From the NCBI GenBank assembly GCA_963930775.1, contig OZ005689.1, forward strand, positions 24,984,058-25,048,057: a stretch of 64,000 nucleotides of DNA. The letters are read 5' to 3'. Of the stretch, positions 21,901-31,554 are shown in pieces. This stretch comes from Cliona cf. orientalis (taxonomy: Eukaryota; Porifera; Demospongiae; Clionaida; Clionaidae). A program made the position numbers and the translations under genes. How positions within the stretch are numbered: position 1 is the stretch's first letter; each line of letters starts with the position of its first letter. The notes beneath the pieces are model-generated. The model had not been told where the DNA came from. It did not search any database and saw only the letters and a program-made list of their open reading frames with translations.

Positions 21901-23957
21901 AGTTAGCAGGGGGTGCCGTAGTCAATTAAATGAAGTTTAATGAGTCATTAATTGAGAGGTACACATCATACACCTTGTAAGGGCTGCTGCCCTACAGGCA
22001 GCCCTTGCAAGGTTGTGAGAAACATGTAGCAGCCAGTCCAAACCAGTCTGGCAGGAAGTAGCCATGCACCTGCCAGGGCTGCATCCTCGCCTATTTATAG
22101 CTGACTCACGATGAGTTAGAGACACATGAGAGCAGCACTGAGAAGTAGCTATCGATCAGCAGAACGTTCGTGAACAGAGGAGCAACTTTCACCCTCCTTA
22201 CCCACCACATTTTTATTTTATTTTTGTTGTTTTTGTTTTTATATATTTTCTCCGTCAAGCTTGCCTTGACGTGATTAGTCTTATGGTTGGGGGAATGGCG
22301 TCAGATGTCGTGGTAGGCCCACCTCTGACGTATATTATGGGCCCCAAGCCGTAACTCACTCTGGTAACCGGCTAGCTGCATGCCTGTTACCAGGAGGAGG
22401 CTGGTGGATCCTAAAGAAAATATCAAGAGAGAAGAGAAGGGAGTAGAGAGAAAGAACATGCATATAACTTAGTGATACTAAACAACACAAAGTTTTGGCA
22501 CTTGAGGTACATGGTGCGTGAAATTAATTGCCATGCCCCCTTCCACACCAAACCAAACAATATATCGTAGAGCCAGAAATTTTTTCAATCTTTATAGAAT
22601 GGATATTAAATTTCTGTAATGCAAGGGCAGCTTGGTTGGGCAAAAATTTTGTCCAGTGAAAATTTTTGGCTGTATGGTATTATATCTGGATGAAACACTG
22701 CTCATTCACTCACTAACCTTCCACTAGTACTTGAGTTTAAGGTGTGCTTTGCACGTGCTGATAGATCATTCGGCTGCTGATGTCTTGAGAGAGTGGTACT
22801 GGCCGGTGCTGGTTGATTGTCAACTGCATTCTGATGATCACTTGAGTGAGTGACACTGGCACTGGAGGTAGAAATCTGCTTTGGGGTAACATCTTGTTGG
22901 TCAGCAGTTGCAGCAGATTTGCCAGGTGAATCACTGAGACCGGCTAGTAAGGATTGCGTGACCAATGCATTTTCGGCACTCCTTGCTTTTTCTTTTGCTC
23001 TCTTAGTGCTCTATGAGTATGCACACAAAATAGGTCATAGGAATGCAATAAAATTAATATGCAATAGGAATGCAATAAATATGGTATATATAAACTTACC
23101 ACAGGCCTTCCCTTATTCTTTGTACCAGCATCAGTGCCACTTCTTTTGTCCTAACATGAACATAACATGCATAGTGATTATTATTAAAAACAATTCTTTC
23201 CTAACTTACAGTATGTTTTGTTTTCTTTGGTACTGGCCTTTTGTCACTATTGTCATCATCACTACTATCACTTCCAGAACTCTGACAACTTTTTCTCCCC
23301 CTCTTAGAAGGTTGTCGTACTTTCTTTTTTGGCTCGTCACTTTCTTCGTATTCTGACCTGTCACTGATACTATCATTTCCATCTTCCACCTGTCGTATCT
23401 CCTCAAATAGCTCTAATTCATATTCCATTTCCGATTTGCTTCCTAAATTATCAAAATTTCCACATGCATGGCACTCACAACACCCAACAGGTAGCACACA
23501 CACAGTTGCATGCACGCATGCATACGTGCGTGCACACACACGCACGCACACATGCACATGCATATACATGCATACACACCTACACATATGTAAACGTACT
23601 AAATAAGTTGGTTATTTTGTGAGGCTTACCAGTCGCCAATAGTTTTGCATCATAATAGGTGGATTTGACACCTCGGCAAAGGCCAACACTACACATATCT
23701 CCAATCAACACATCCTCAACTCCTTTAACCTGTTTGTTCTCGACAACACTGTATGGCTTGCCAGGTTCATCCCATTCGACTAGACAATGCGATCCTGTGG
23801 TTTTATTTTAATGAAGAAATTGAACTGTTTATTACGTACATAAAAAAAACCACGTTTTACCACACACCACAAAGTATTTCTTAGCGCTCACCTTTGGACG
23901 CTTTTTGTGACTGAACTCTCACAGAAGACCTAGACAAGCCTGCTCTCTGCCTTGTAC
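15971..23957 (-). CDS. BEN-domain protein gene, ten exons
   Basis: Exons on the minus strand: 23957-23892 (first exon uncertain), 23794-23630, 23442-23210, 23150-23100, 23010-22714, 16997-16881, 16806-16651, 16590-16512, 16441-16202 and 16146-15971. All junctions are GT..AG, phases agree and no stop occurs in about 526 codons, so it looks functional. The N-terminal part has CLVEWDEPGKPYSVVE and YYDAKLLATG. Next comes a Lys/Ser/Asp-rich linker (KKKVRQPSKRGRK, SGSDSSDDDNSD; likely nuclear), then a coiled stretch near residues 330-360. A C-terminal BEN-like domain spans about residues 390-490 (CLPSEPHRYAQRMLSLFFSN, LANSNC, KGRQLVDQKVMNAIK). BEN domains bind DNA and proteins in chromatin regulation. 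A Ngaro retrotransposon lies antisense in the 5.7-kb intron. The start codon was not found; an upstream exon is probably missing. The gene is divergent from the tnp2 gene, with about 260 bases between them. Confidence 0.75.
17068..17265. repeat. 198-bp flanking duplication, left copy (C1)
   Basis: Nearly identical (two or three differences seen) to 22413-22610. It abuts the first base of the Ngaro element and lies in the intron of the BEN gene. Confidence 0.9.
17266..17537 (+). repeat. Ngaro split repeat A1
   Basis: Matches A2 at 21926-22191 almost base for base, including the hairpin GGGCTGCTGCCC and the word CTGCAGGGCAG in reverse, and a possible TATTTATAG promoter box at 17438. The gag ATG follows directly, so A1 probably holds the promoter and leader. 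Confidence 0.85.
17539..18549 (+). pseudogene. Ngaro gag, two parts
   Basis: The first part (17539-17955) starts with ATG and is rich in Ser, Gly, Ala and Thr (SASSGEAAGSSGDGATE, VLEVLADPEVIRQFG). The second part (about 18150-18549) has Cys/His clusters CTKCMAPDHSLHEC and CSRYPKECPRRHQCIRC, as in the C-terminal zinc-binding part of Ngaro gag, and ends at TAG. The central region usual in the family is missing, and the segment 17956-18145 with a G14 run reads as non-coding. It may be an intron (GTAAGA at about 17921, TTCAG at 18139) but the phases I tried give a stop, so I call it broken. Confidence 0.65.
18841..20507 (+). pseudogene. Ngaro reverse transcriptase and RNase H
   Basis: Open from 18841 in one frame to 20001. 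The RT has VIPKKRQPGKWRLIVDLS, KLDIKSAYRNIPVHP (first catalytic Asp), LPFGLRSAPKIF and HYLDDFLLGG (catalytic YLDDF). RNase H follows with TTDASGSWGCGAF in the next frame (20012 on). It then moves to a third frame with HCDNAAAVAMINRRSSSHP and HLAGWKNTAADTLSRD, ending at 20505-20507. The domain makes cDNA from element RNA. The two frame changes near 20000 and 20115 indicate decay or sequence errors. RT motifs are all intact. Confidence 0.8.
20595..21566 (+). CDS. Ngaro tyrosine recombinase
   Basis: 323 codons with no interruption, starting with ATG at 20595. An N-terminal SAM-like core-binding part (residues ~5-100; TYTSGTKRYIQC, FSTIRCYLAAVRHH) precedes the catalytic domain. Active-site residues can be seen: Arg in FFGFLRVGEF, Lys region in RQSKTDQLRKG, His-x-x-Arg in NSHSFRIGAATTAA, and Tyr in SSAYLRYVRI. 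The enzyme would join the circular cDNA to the chromosome by strand exchange. It lies 90 bases after the RNase H stop and before B1. The length is usual for the family and it seems functional. Confidence 0.9.
   Translation: MWQSLQMAAEHYFSRGLAASSTRTYTSGTKRYIQCCSLCKVTPLPVTEAKLSAFVSMLARDGLSFSTIRCYLAAVRHHQIACGLGDPGVPAMSRLEYILQGVKREKSGQHGVQRQPITPSLLLRMFSFWSHLKPTELAKAKMFWAAACLAFFGFLRVGEFTSPGVNTFDDDIHLSPRDISVDNPQRPSVMYVTLRQSKTDQLRKGVTLVLGKTDKTLCPVSSMMSYLVVRGSSAGPLFVYPFLTRDRFVEEVRRALGSAGVDPALFNSHSFRIGAATTAAARGLEDSLIKTLGRWESSAYLRYVRIPRSELANYTRVLAVVPE
21691..21813 (+). repeat. Ngaro split repeat B1
   Basis: 123 bp starting GGGGAATGGCGTCAGA, repeated as B2 at 22290-22412 with about one change. It contains inverted halves CAGAGGT...ACCTCTG and GGTAACCGG/CTGTTACC. 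Confidence 0.85.
21926..22191 (+). repeat. Ngaro split repeat A2
   Basis: Second copy of A1, ending in GAGCAACTTTCA where gag would begin after A1. Confidence 0.85.
22290..22412 (+). repeat. Ngaro split repeat B2
   Basis: Second copy of B1 but ending at GGTGGATCCT, where the duplicated 198-bp flank starts. Confidence 0.85.
22413..22610. repeat. 198-bp flanking duplication, right copy (C2)
   Basis: See C1 at 17068-17265. The copies have the same length and start and end at matching bases, and sit exactly outside the element. Confidence 0.9.
23490..23590. repeat. CA/TG-rich microsatellite
   Basis: Alternating purine-pyrimidine sequence with CACACA, GCATGC and CGTGCG words in an intron of the BEN gene. 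Confidence 0.8.
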
Positions 23958-24215
23958 CTGAATCTGTCACTCAACCTGCCAGAGAAATGAGGTGTGGAAA
24001 TCGCACGTGCTTGAGGCGGCTTTGGCGAGCTCGAGCGATATGCGCCGGTATACCGCGCATGTTGCGCGATCTCCCGCGTGCTCCAGCGCATGCGCGCGCA
24101 TAATGCCTACGCTTTTGCGTGGGATCCCCCCTTTCTGAGGTGCTAAACTACGTACGCTTTCGCGTGGGACCCCCCCTTTCTAAGGTGCTAAACTAAGGTC
24201 GAGGAGAAAGTGGCA
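23958..24215. promoter_or_regulatory. shared region between divergent BEN and tnp2 genes
   Basis: It is GC-richer than its surroundings and has GCGCATG words and a 44-bp tandem duplication (about 24107-24193; TGCGTGGGATCCCCCCTTTC and TTTCTAAGGTGCTAAACT variants). It is probably a bidirectional promoter or, if both genes belong to one transposon, an internal promoter. Confidence 0.4.
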
Positions 24216-27200
24216 ATGGACGATCACAGTGGTTATGATAGCGACTACAGTGTACTTAGCGATATTTTAGACCACCAGAGTTCATTTGACGAAGATGCTG
24301 GAAGTTGTGACTATAGTGATGCCTTCGAGCTCGGCAGCAATGAGAGCGGTGAGGAAGATGATAGTGACTACAGCATACAAAGCGAGGCTCTTGAACTTCA
24401 AAGCACGATTGATGGAAGCAGTGACGTCGACATTGAGAGTGACCTAGATTTGGACAGCTACAGGTCTAGGGAGTAGTGAAAGTGAGACGTCCCCCTCCTT
24501 TGTGAATCTCAGCCCGGACGATCGATTCTTGAAACCTCTGTATGATGGTGCAAAGTTGAGCGTATTCGAAAGCTACTCACTTCTCTTACAATACTCCCTT
24601 CGACATAGCCTTACAAAGCTAGCGTTTAGTGATCTACTACAGCTTGTAGGTCAACACCTTCCCACAGGATCTATGGCATCTCTATACAAGGTGAAGAAAT
24701 TTTTTCTCGAGCTCTATGGAGACATCACGTTCAAATTGTGTTACTGCTGCTCTTGCTGCCACTCCCTTCTGGAGGATAGTGAAACCACCTGTTGCAATAG
24801 CTGTGATGGAGCTGGTGTTGTTGAGTTTCTATCCATTCCAATATCAAATCAGCTGAAGAGAAGACTTGAAGGTATCATAATGATGCTAATCATTTTAAAA
24901 TACCACATGTTAAGGCTGTCTGCATTATGTCTTGTGTATTTGTGTTTATTAACTATTAATATACCATGTTGCTCAACTCCTCATAGATTCTTCTACATGG
25001 AGCAATTTGCAGAAGAGATTTGAGAACGTATCCGACTCTGATGAATTATGTGATGTGTATGATGGAAGAGAATACAGGCAACATCAGGATTTTCTCTCTA
25101 AGCCGGAGAATGTTTCTCTTTTACTAAATACTGATGGGGTGGGTGTCTTTCGATCATCGACTGTTAGTCTCTGGCCATTATGGTTGGTCATCAACGAGCT
25201 TCCTCCCAGTGTCAGGTTTGTATTATTAGAGTATACTGTCTCCATTCACAATACAACACAAGGGCCCATGTTGTGTTGCACTTTCATTGTGTCATAATTG
25301 TGAGCCAGCCTTAATTTAGCACTGAACATGATTGTGCATATCATGCTTAATTGTGTGTATGCATGCATGTTAAGATGTGCACACACACTAGGCATATTGG
25401 TTTGTTTGACCCCCTTTCAAAATAATTAGGCTGTTGCTAGGCAATTACCCACACGTGCAGATAGGTGTGTGCACACATGCATACACACTCTGTCTCCCCC
25501 CCCCCCCCCCACCTCTCTCTCTCTAACACACACACAAGTAGGTTTAGTAAGGAGAACATGTTGCTGGCTGGATTATGGTTTAGCAGGGAGAAGCCCACTA
25601 TGACCACATATATGTACCCATTGATGAAGGAGCTGAAGCAGCTAGCTAACATAGGTATGCGTTGAAGTTACTACTATCTACTCTACATGCACTATCACTG
25701 TTTAAATTCACAAAATGCAAGGTATTTCTGTGAAGTCTCCACATGGGACAGTGACATCCAAAGCGAGACTGCTTATGTGTACAGCAGACCTTCCTGCTCG
25801 TGCTCAGATCCTCAATATGAAGCAGTATAATGGAAAATAAGGATGTGCTTACTGTGAAGATGAAGGTACTCCACGACCATCAAGCCATCTCCAACAGAAT
25901 TGGCTGCATTCAGGTGATCATATACAGCGTACTCATGAGAAAATGAGAGGTGATGCCAAAAAAGCTGCCGAGGAAGGAAATGCGGTATGTGATGATTTCA
26001 CATCAGTGTGTTATGTAACTGGACTCATAGTGTGTCATGTATTATTTAATTTTTTTGTAGGTCAATGGTATTAAGGGAGCTAGCATCCTAAGTACTCATG
26101 AGTCATTCAAGCTGCCAACAGGTGTAGTGATAGATGTGATGCACTGTATCTTTCTTGGGGTTGTCAGTGCTTTAATGGGAATGTGGTTTGGAGTGGGGCA
26201 TAGAGGAAAACCGTTCAGCATCAGAAACAAGGTATGTACACACAATGTGCCTGCACATAAATAATTATAATATTACATGCACACACATGTAGATGAAGCT
26301 ATGCAGTGATCGTCTCTCTCTGATTCGAGTACCACATGACTTCAGCCGAATGGTCAGGGGGTTGGATGATCTCAAACACTGGAAAGGTAGTGTATGTATT
26401 ACTGTACAAGAAATGTTTAACTTTTACGCATGTTTGTATACATATTTAGCTTCGGAGTTCCGCTCTTGGCTCCTCTACTATTCACTACCAGTTATTCATG
26501 GAGTTCTCCCAGAGCCATTTTTTACTCATTACACACTCTTGGTAGCTGCACTACACATTCTTCTCAACACGTCTATCAGTCGCTCTGACCTTAGAAGAGC
26601 TACTTGTTATTTGGACCGATTCTATGAAAGTTTTTCAGCTCTCTATGGTCAGTAATAATAATTATAGATTTATGTCTCACCATGGATGATATGTGTGTAC
26701 TATATCTGTAGGAGAAAATGGGTGCACAATGAATGTTCATCTTCTTTGTCATTTGCCCGTCTGTGTTTCGGATTGGGGGCCCTTGTGGTGCTACTCCTGC
26801 TTCCCATTTGAATCTGTCAATGGAAGGCTGAAGACATACTACCATGGCACAAGGAGTATGAATAAACAGCTAGGCTTCTCGTACATTGTACTACAACTTT
26901 TACCAAGGAGTGCAGAGAAGGAGCCTAAGAGGTATGTACATAATATTATATACATAATAATATTATTATACCACAGACACTGGTTATTAAGCACATATGG
27001 TTTTGAGCAGGCTTTACCACTCTTTGTCAGTCACATATGGGATGATAAGTACTTATTACAAATAATTAGCTAGAAGTCGACTAGGGTGGTGAGACTTGTG
27101 CTCTCTGTTCACTTCTTGTCTGACATCATACATTGTAGCACATTTATTTGCTGCCCCACCTACAATAACATGGCATTGCCCTTTAAACTTGCTTCCGATT

Positions 27201-28445
27201 AAGTGTATGTTTTTCGGTAGGCACACATATTACCACAACCTATGCCTGCATTTAACAACCAGTGTATAGCGCCAAGGGCTTATCGAGCCGCCGTAGGCGG
27301 CGAGAGGGCATGTAACGTACGTAGACAGCGAAATCCAACATGTTACTAAAAATAGATTTTTGGACTAGCTATGAAATTTTGTTTGATGGCTTATCAGCCC
27401 GTTCTTTTTGAGATTTGACAAAGAAGAGAGGCTATCATGGTCCTTTCAGGTAGTTCTCAACGCTGCCAAGTGTCAGAAACAAAATCGAGCTGAGTCTGAG
27501 TCTCCAGCAGTGTAAAGCTCCCGTTCACTTTACCACTCAACGACAGAGACAGAAGCGATGGGGTAAGCTTCTGGTGTTGTTGTATTGAAGACTAGCTTAG
27601 AATGAAAGCCTTCGACGTCTCATGACCCCAGCTTAGTCTGATACAGCATGTGATGGCGTTTTGTCAGCTCAGAGCTGTTTTTCACCGCCACCGTCTCTGA
27701 TTGACTCGAGTGTAGCCTTATTTTCACTTGTCTCGACGATTGGTGTTGCCTTCTGGATCTTCGGTGCTATACCAACAAAGGCTTAGCGTGGAAGTAGGTC
27801 GCTAAAAACCAGGTACAAACATTGCCTATACTAGTTTATTCATTGAACGTTTTGCTATTTTTAGTAACAATTAGGATTTCGCCGTCTACGTTAGCACTAC
27901 GCGGGTTACATGCCCTCTCGCCGCCTACGGCGGCTCGATAAACCCTTGATAGCGCCTATGAATTGCTTTATTGTAGAATTCCTCTCACTGACTGTTGTGC
28001 ACTTGGGAAGATTCAAGTATTGTGGCTCAAAGCTGAAGTTCAAGATAAGTTAAAGGAGCTATTTGGAATGGACATGCAGACAGGCTGCAAGTTCTTAAGA
28101 GTCCATATCAGAGGAAAAGTGTATCACTCCTTGGAGTACTAGAGAACAAAGAAAAGAAACAGTCACACTGTATGTTATTCTGATGATGTGGAGAAGTTTG
28201 GTTTTATTAGGTATTTTATTAGCTTGTCAGGTAGCACGGTTGCTGTCCTTTATCGTCTGGTTCCATCCCCTCATCATTGTTACCCACCTGAGATTTCAGT
28301 TTTGCAATCTAGAATCATCCCTGTTACACCAACTGATGACATTGATATAGTTTGTGTTTCATTTATTGTAAACAAGTGTGTATGTATTGATCTTCATGGG
28401 TCTATGTATGTAGCTAGACTACCAAATAATCTCTATGCTGACTAA
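24216..28445 (+). pseudogene. tnp2/DUF4218 (EnSpm/CACTA-like) transposase, nine exons
   Basis: Exons: 24216-24871, 24987-25215, 25542-25654, 25722-25984, 26061-26231, 26293-26386, 26450-26647, 26712-26931 and 27977-28445, all GT..AG. The start is acidic (EESGEEDDSDYS-type repeats). A Cys-rich CYCCSCCHSLL follows, then the tnp2 core: LLLNTDGVGVFRSSTVSLWP, INELPPSVR, ENMLLAGLWFSREKPTM, CTADLPARAQILNMKQYNG and IDVMHCIFLGV. DUF4218 has NVHLLCHLPVCVSDWGPLWC and SCFPFESVNG. Lesions: a one-base shift near 24452, TAA in place of the residue after QYNGK near 25849, and TAG near 28140 before RTKKRNSHTV. The last intron carries a hAT-like element. The DDE enzyme would cut and paste a CACTA-type element. 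This copy looks inactive. Confidence 0.85.
27273..27948. mobile_element. hAT-like non-autonomous element, ~675 bp
   Basis: Long terminal inverted repeats start CAAGGGCTTATCGAG and end CTCGATAAACCCTTG. They extend about 45 bp through GCCGCCGTAGGCGGC. The flanks repeat ATAGCGCC (27266-27273 and 27949-27956), an 8-bp duplication typical of hAT insertions, though one base is shared with the end. It contains no gene and lies in the last intron of the tnp2 gene. Confidence 0.85.
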
Positions 28446-29107
28446 TACTTATATATACTTGATGCGCATGCAAGCCCGCGCTGGCGCGATTGTTTCAAGC
28501 GTGATGCCTATGGATAAAAGGCTTGTTCTTGAGAGGTGTCGACTTGTGTGCTCAATAAGCACCAACATCTACTGCTGGTTCATGTATTTCTTGTTACTGC
28601 TCACCTACAAGCAATCAGATCCACTTCTCCCAGATGATTCTATGAAGCAGAGGTATCTAAAGTTCTGATGAGTCGCTTTTTACAGCCATAAACTATCGTC
28701 TTCTGTTTCGGATATCGATCAGTAGCTTCTTGGCTGCTAGCTGCTTCACCGCTCAATACAAGCACGTTCGTTAATGATATGCAAATTAGATGCAAATGAT
28801 ATTCATGAGCGGAAACGGCCGATATACGCGAACGCGAAATTGTACTCCCTGAGTACAATAACGCGCGCTGCAATTATCACCCTAGATGTTAATTAATACC
28901 ACGCGGTTTTACGTGTGATGCCACCAAACCGCGTCAATGTGCAACAGGCGGAAACGAACGAGCTTCAGCGTGCGCGCGCTCGCACGTGAAGTCAGCGCCT
29001 ACACCGCGTTCTAACGCCAGCATTTTTACCCGGGACTCTCTTCATATACTTGGTAATCTGATCACAGTCGGGAACATCACTTATTGTGTACCTACATGGG
29101 GTCAGGG
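28446..29107. other. non-coding stretch
   Basis: CG-bearing words and a small palindrome (TTGTACTC CCT GAGTACAA) near 28839. No supported gene. Confidence 0.4.
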
Positions 29108-29218
29108 TGAGAGAGAGCGAGAGAGAGAGAGAGGGAGGGAGAGAGAGAGGGAGAGGGAGAGGGAGAGGGAAAGAGACAGAGAGAGTGGGAGAGAAGGAGG
29201 GAGGGAGAGACACAGATA
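29108..29218 (+). repeat. (GA)n/(GGGAGA)n purine microsatellite
   Basis: About 110 bases with only purines apart from a few C and T. Open frames across it are artefacts. Confidence 0.9.
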
Positions 29219-29589
29219 AACACTAGTAAACTACTAGCTACCTCCCAGTTGCAAGTATACGCTCAGGGTTTTCAGCTACTCTTGTCCCCAGCCTGGCACG
29301 CGAGACTAGTTTTCAGCTTTGATGTGAGCTGCTTTAACACAGGCTCATCCTCTGATGTACACTGGTAAGGCTCACCCCCATCCCTGGACTTCTGCTGATA
29401 CACTCGCCTCACACACGCTTTGTCATAATAATGTTATTCACTGTGGCCAACATTCAGATATGCTTCCTTGACTATAGAGAAGGAATCCTTCCATCTGGAT
29501 GACGATGCCTCCTCCCTAGAAGCTTGGCAGTACACAAGGAATACTCTTTTTCTTGTCATTTACGATTTATTCTTGGGCAGACTCTATAA

Positions 29590-30060
29590 ACCTTCGAGAA
29601 GATATGGAATATACCACGCCATTGTACTGAAATTTTCTGATTTTTGATGCCGTGTAACTCTGGAACCGCTCGATGGAAAAACTTCGTTCCAGTCTTATAT
29701 TGTAGAGCAACAGAAGAGCTATTGAATGGTGCTTGAATCATGGGAATCCATCCAGGGGAACCAAAACGTACCACGTTTTGCGCGAGGCACTTTTTGTGAG
29801 CGCTTGCGAGTAGCATGCACAAAAGCGCTTGCCGCGGAGCTTATGAATGTCTCCGGGTTATGGGACTTGAACGAGCAGAAAGTAGAAGAGTTCCTCTGTC
29901 TTCTGGTCTTTGTTTGGAGTCCTAGAAGTGAAAGATGGCCTAGATAGAACAAGTAAGAAAAATAGATAAAAAACGGCAAAAATTGCATGCACTGGAATGT
30001 GCCACCGGATGCACTTCCTGGATCTGCAACAATTGGACCGCTGGCTTAACGGCTGTATTG
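29590..30060 (-). mobile_element. repeat family F1, inverse copy
   Basis: Reverse complement of the 14897-15325 sequence, with ends CCGGATGCACTTCC and GGACCGCTGGCTTAAC. Slightly diverged. Confidence 0.7.
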
Positions 30061-30500
30061 CATTTTCAACCAGCTCGTACAGTGGCCACACAGTTCCTGG
30101 AAGCCAACATCCTTCAACCTAGTACTAGTAAGCGACCAACGGAAGTTGTAGTATACATAAAATTATGTGAATATTATTATCATAGAGAGTTACAGTAGTG
30201 TGTGTCTATAACAGAGAAGTACAATGCTAAAAAAATTTAATAATTATTATGCATGGCTGATTCAGGCTTTTTTCTTCACGGCTTGCAAAGTGACAGTGAT
30301 TCATACTAGGACTGCATTCTGTTCTCTGGCCAGGTAAGGACTCGAGTATTTCACCACTGCAGCTACTGTACACCTGAGGGGAGTGAAGGGGGGGGGGGAT
30401 GTGAGAGACGGAAAGAGAAAAGGCGGGGTGATGTATGTAGAGTGAGGGAGAGAGAGCATTAAGATCGATCATACATTATTAACTTTAATTTCCTTACAGT
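30061..30500. other. non-coding stretch before the 30501 ORF
   Basis: Contains a G10 run at about 30388 and purine-rich sequence. No gene is seen. Confidence 0.35.
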
Positions 30501-31226
30501 ATGTCAGCTATCAATTACGTCGGCCTTCAAGTGAATTGTGGGTATGCCTGCGTCGCCATCTATTCTAATTCACAGCAAACTAACGGGGGTTGCCTATCGC
30601 ATAAAGGCATAGGCAGAGAAATGAGAGCACTATCCTTCCGATCCCAATTTAGTGGGGTTACAAATTATGGCATACCGGAAGATTACTTCAAGGTAAACCC
30701 AACAAACAAGCTCAGTCCATTTGACAAAGCTTGTGACAAAATTCTAGATGGATTTAAGTCCAAATGGAGTAATGATCGTGGTATCAACAAAGACGCCTAC
30801 CTGAGCAGGTTCTCAGAAGCGAAATGGTCTGAGCTTACTAGCACTGACAAACGTCATACTCTAGGTAGTTGTGCACGATGTTTTGAAGTGCACCAAATGT
30901 ATCAGGAATGCTTTCCACTCACGCCTCTCTACCAGCCAGCATCAGTTGTATCTATCGATCGAGAAGCTTTGAAACGACAGGGAACAAGGAAGTTTACCAG
31001 AAAGGCTCTATCCGAACTCAATACGATTTATGAGGAGGAAGCAAGCACATCCTTTACTAATGCATTAGTGAAGGATAAATCAATAGGGTTGGAGGGGAAA
31101 AAGAGCCAATATGAGAAAAAGGAGAAGCGAAAAATCCAGCGCGAACTAGTACAAAAAGTGAATGAAAGCTTTGCTGAGAAAGCCACCATCACCTTATTGA
31201 CAGAAGGTGCACCCCAGCTAGAATAG
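30501..31226 (+). CDS. 241-codon ORF of unknown function
   Basis: ATG at 30501 to TAG at 31226, unbroken. The first ~50 residues are mixed. The middle holds a short Cys/His pattern (LGSCARCFEVHQMYQECFPL) that could bind metal, and WSELTSTDKRHTLG. The last 60 residues are a charged helix (KKSQYEKKEKRKIQRELVQK), likely coiled coil. I do not recognise the family. It converges on tnp2 remains at 31555-33190, and a dense TTGCA motif cluster lies just after its stop. It may therefore be an accessory gene of that element rather than a host gene. Confidence 0.55.
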   Translation: MSAINYVGLQVNCGYACVAIYSNSQQTNGGCLSHKGIGREMRALSFRSQFSGVTNYGIPEDYFKVNPTNKLSPFDKACDKILDGFKSKWSNDRGINKDAYLSRFSEAKWSELTSTDKRHTLGSCARCFEVHQMYQECFPLTPLYQPASVVSIDREALKRQGTRKFTRKALSELNTIYEEEASTSFTNALVKDKSIGLEGKKSQYEKKEKRKIQRELVQKVNESFAEKATITLLTEGAPQLE

Positions 31227-31229
31227 TCT

Positions 31230-31415
31230 TGCAAGTTCGTGCAAGATTCTTGCATTATGCACAAGATCTTGCACTTTTCTTGCAATTGCAAGGTTTGCAC
31301 CACGCATCTTGTGGAATCTGTGCATATTTCTTGCAAATGCAAGACACACCTTGCACAAAACTTGCACTTGTATGAATTTCTTGCAGTGTGCAAGGTACTC
31401 CTTGCACAATTTACA
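31230..31415. repeat. dense CTTGCA/TGCAAG motif cluster
   Basis: About 20 copies of TTGCA or its complement in 185 bases, both orientations, spaced roughly 8-15 bases (for example GTGCAAGATTCTTGCA and CTTGCAATTGCAAGG). The pattern resembles subterminal transposase-binding arrays of CACTA-type elements. Confidence 0.65.
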
Positions 31416-31554
31416 ATTATTCATATGTTGAGCTATAGCAACAAGTATTAATTTTAACACTAATACCATTAATAATTGATAACAATGCACACAATAGTAT
31501 ACAACATCAGTATGAGACAAATTTGTAGGTTCTCTATATCATTTATAGGGAGGG

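Larger units (their letters stand above)
17266..22412 (+). mobile_element. Ngaro-type (DIRS order) tyrosine-recombinase retrotransposon
   Basis: It has the order A1 (17266-17537), gag, RT-RNase H, tyrosine recombinase, B1 (21691 on), A2 (21926-22191) and B2 (22290-22412). This split direct repeat layout is diagnostic of Ngaro elements, which replicate through a circular intermediate joined by the recombinase. B1 and B2 share 123 bp. B1 runs about 112 bp further before A2, so B2 appears cut short at the 3' end. A1 has a 10-base insertion relative to A2. It lies antisense inside an intron of the BEN gene. Recombinase intact, gag and RNase H damaged. Confidence 0.9.

Noticed and set aside
22702-22934. 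Second minus-strand frame overlapping the BEN exon
   Set aside because: A shifted frame of the same exon. The phase analysis of the neighbouring exons picks the other one.
28668-28740. CTGATGAGTC as a possible third hammerhead core
   Set aside because: No matching GAAA element after a paired stem II and no cleavage triplet in place.
28992-29219. Open frames across the GA microsatellite on both strands
   Set aside because: Low-complexity repeats of Glu-Arg and Ser-Leu codons only.
29556-30091. Open frames in the F1 repeats (and at 15135-15380, 56285-56606)
   Set aside because: They repeat with the element in different truncations and do not keep a common frame end.
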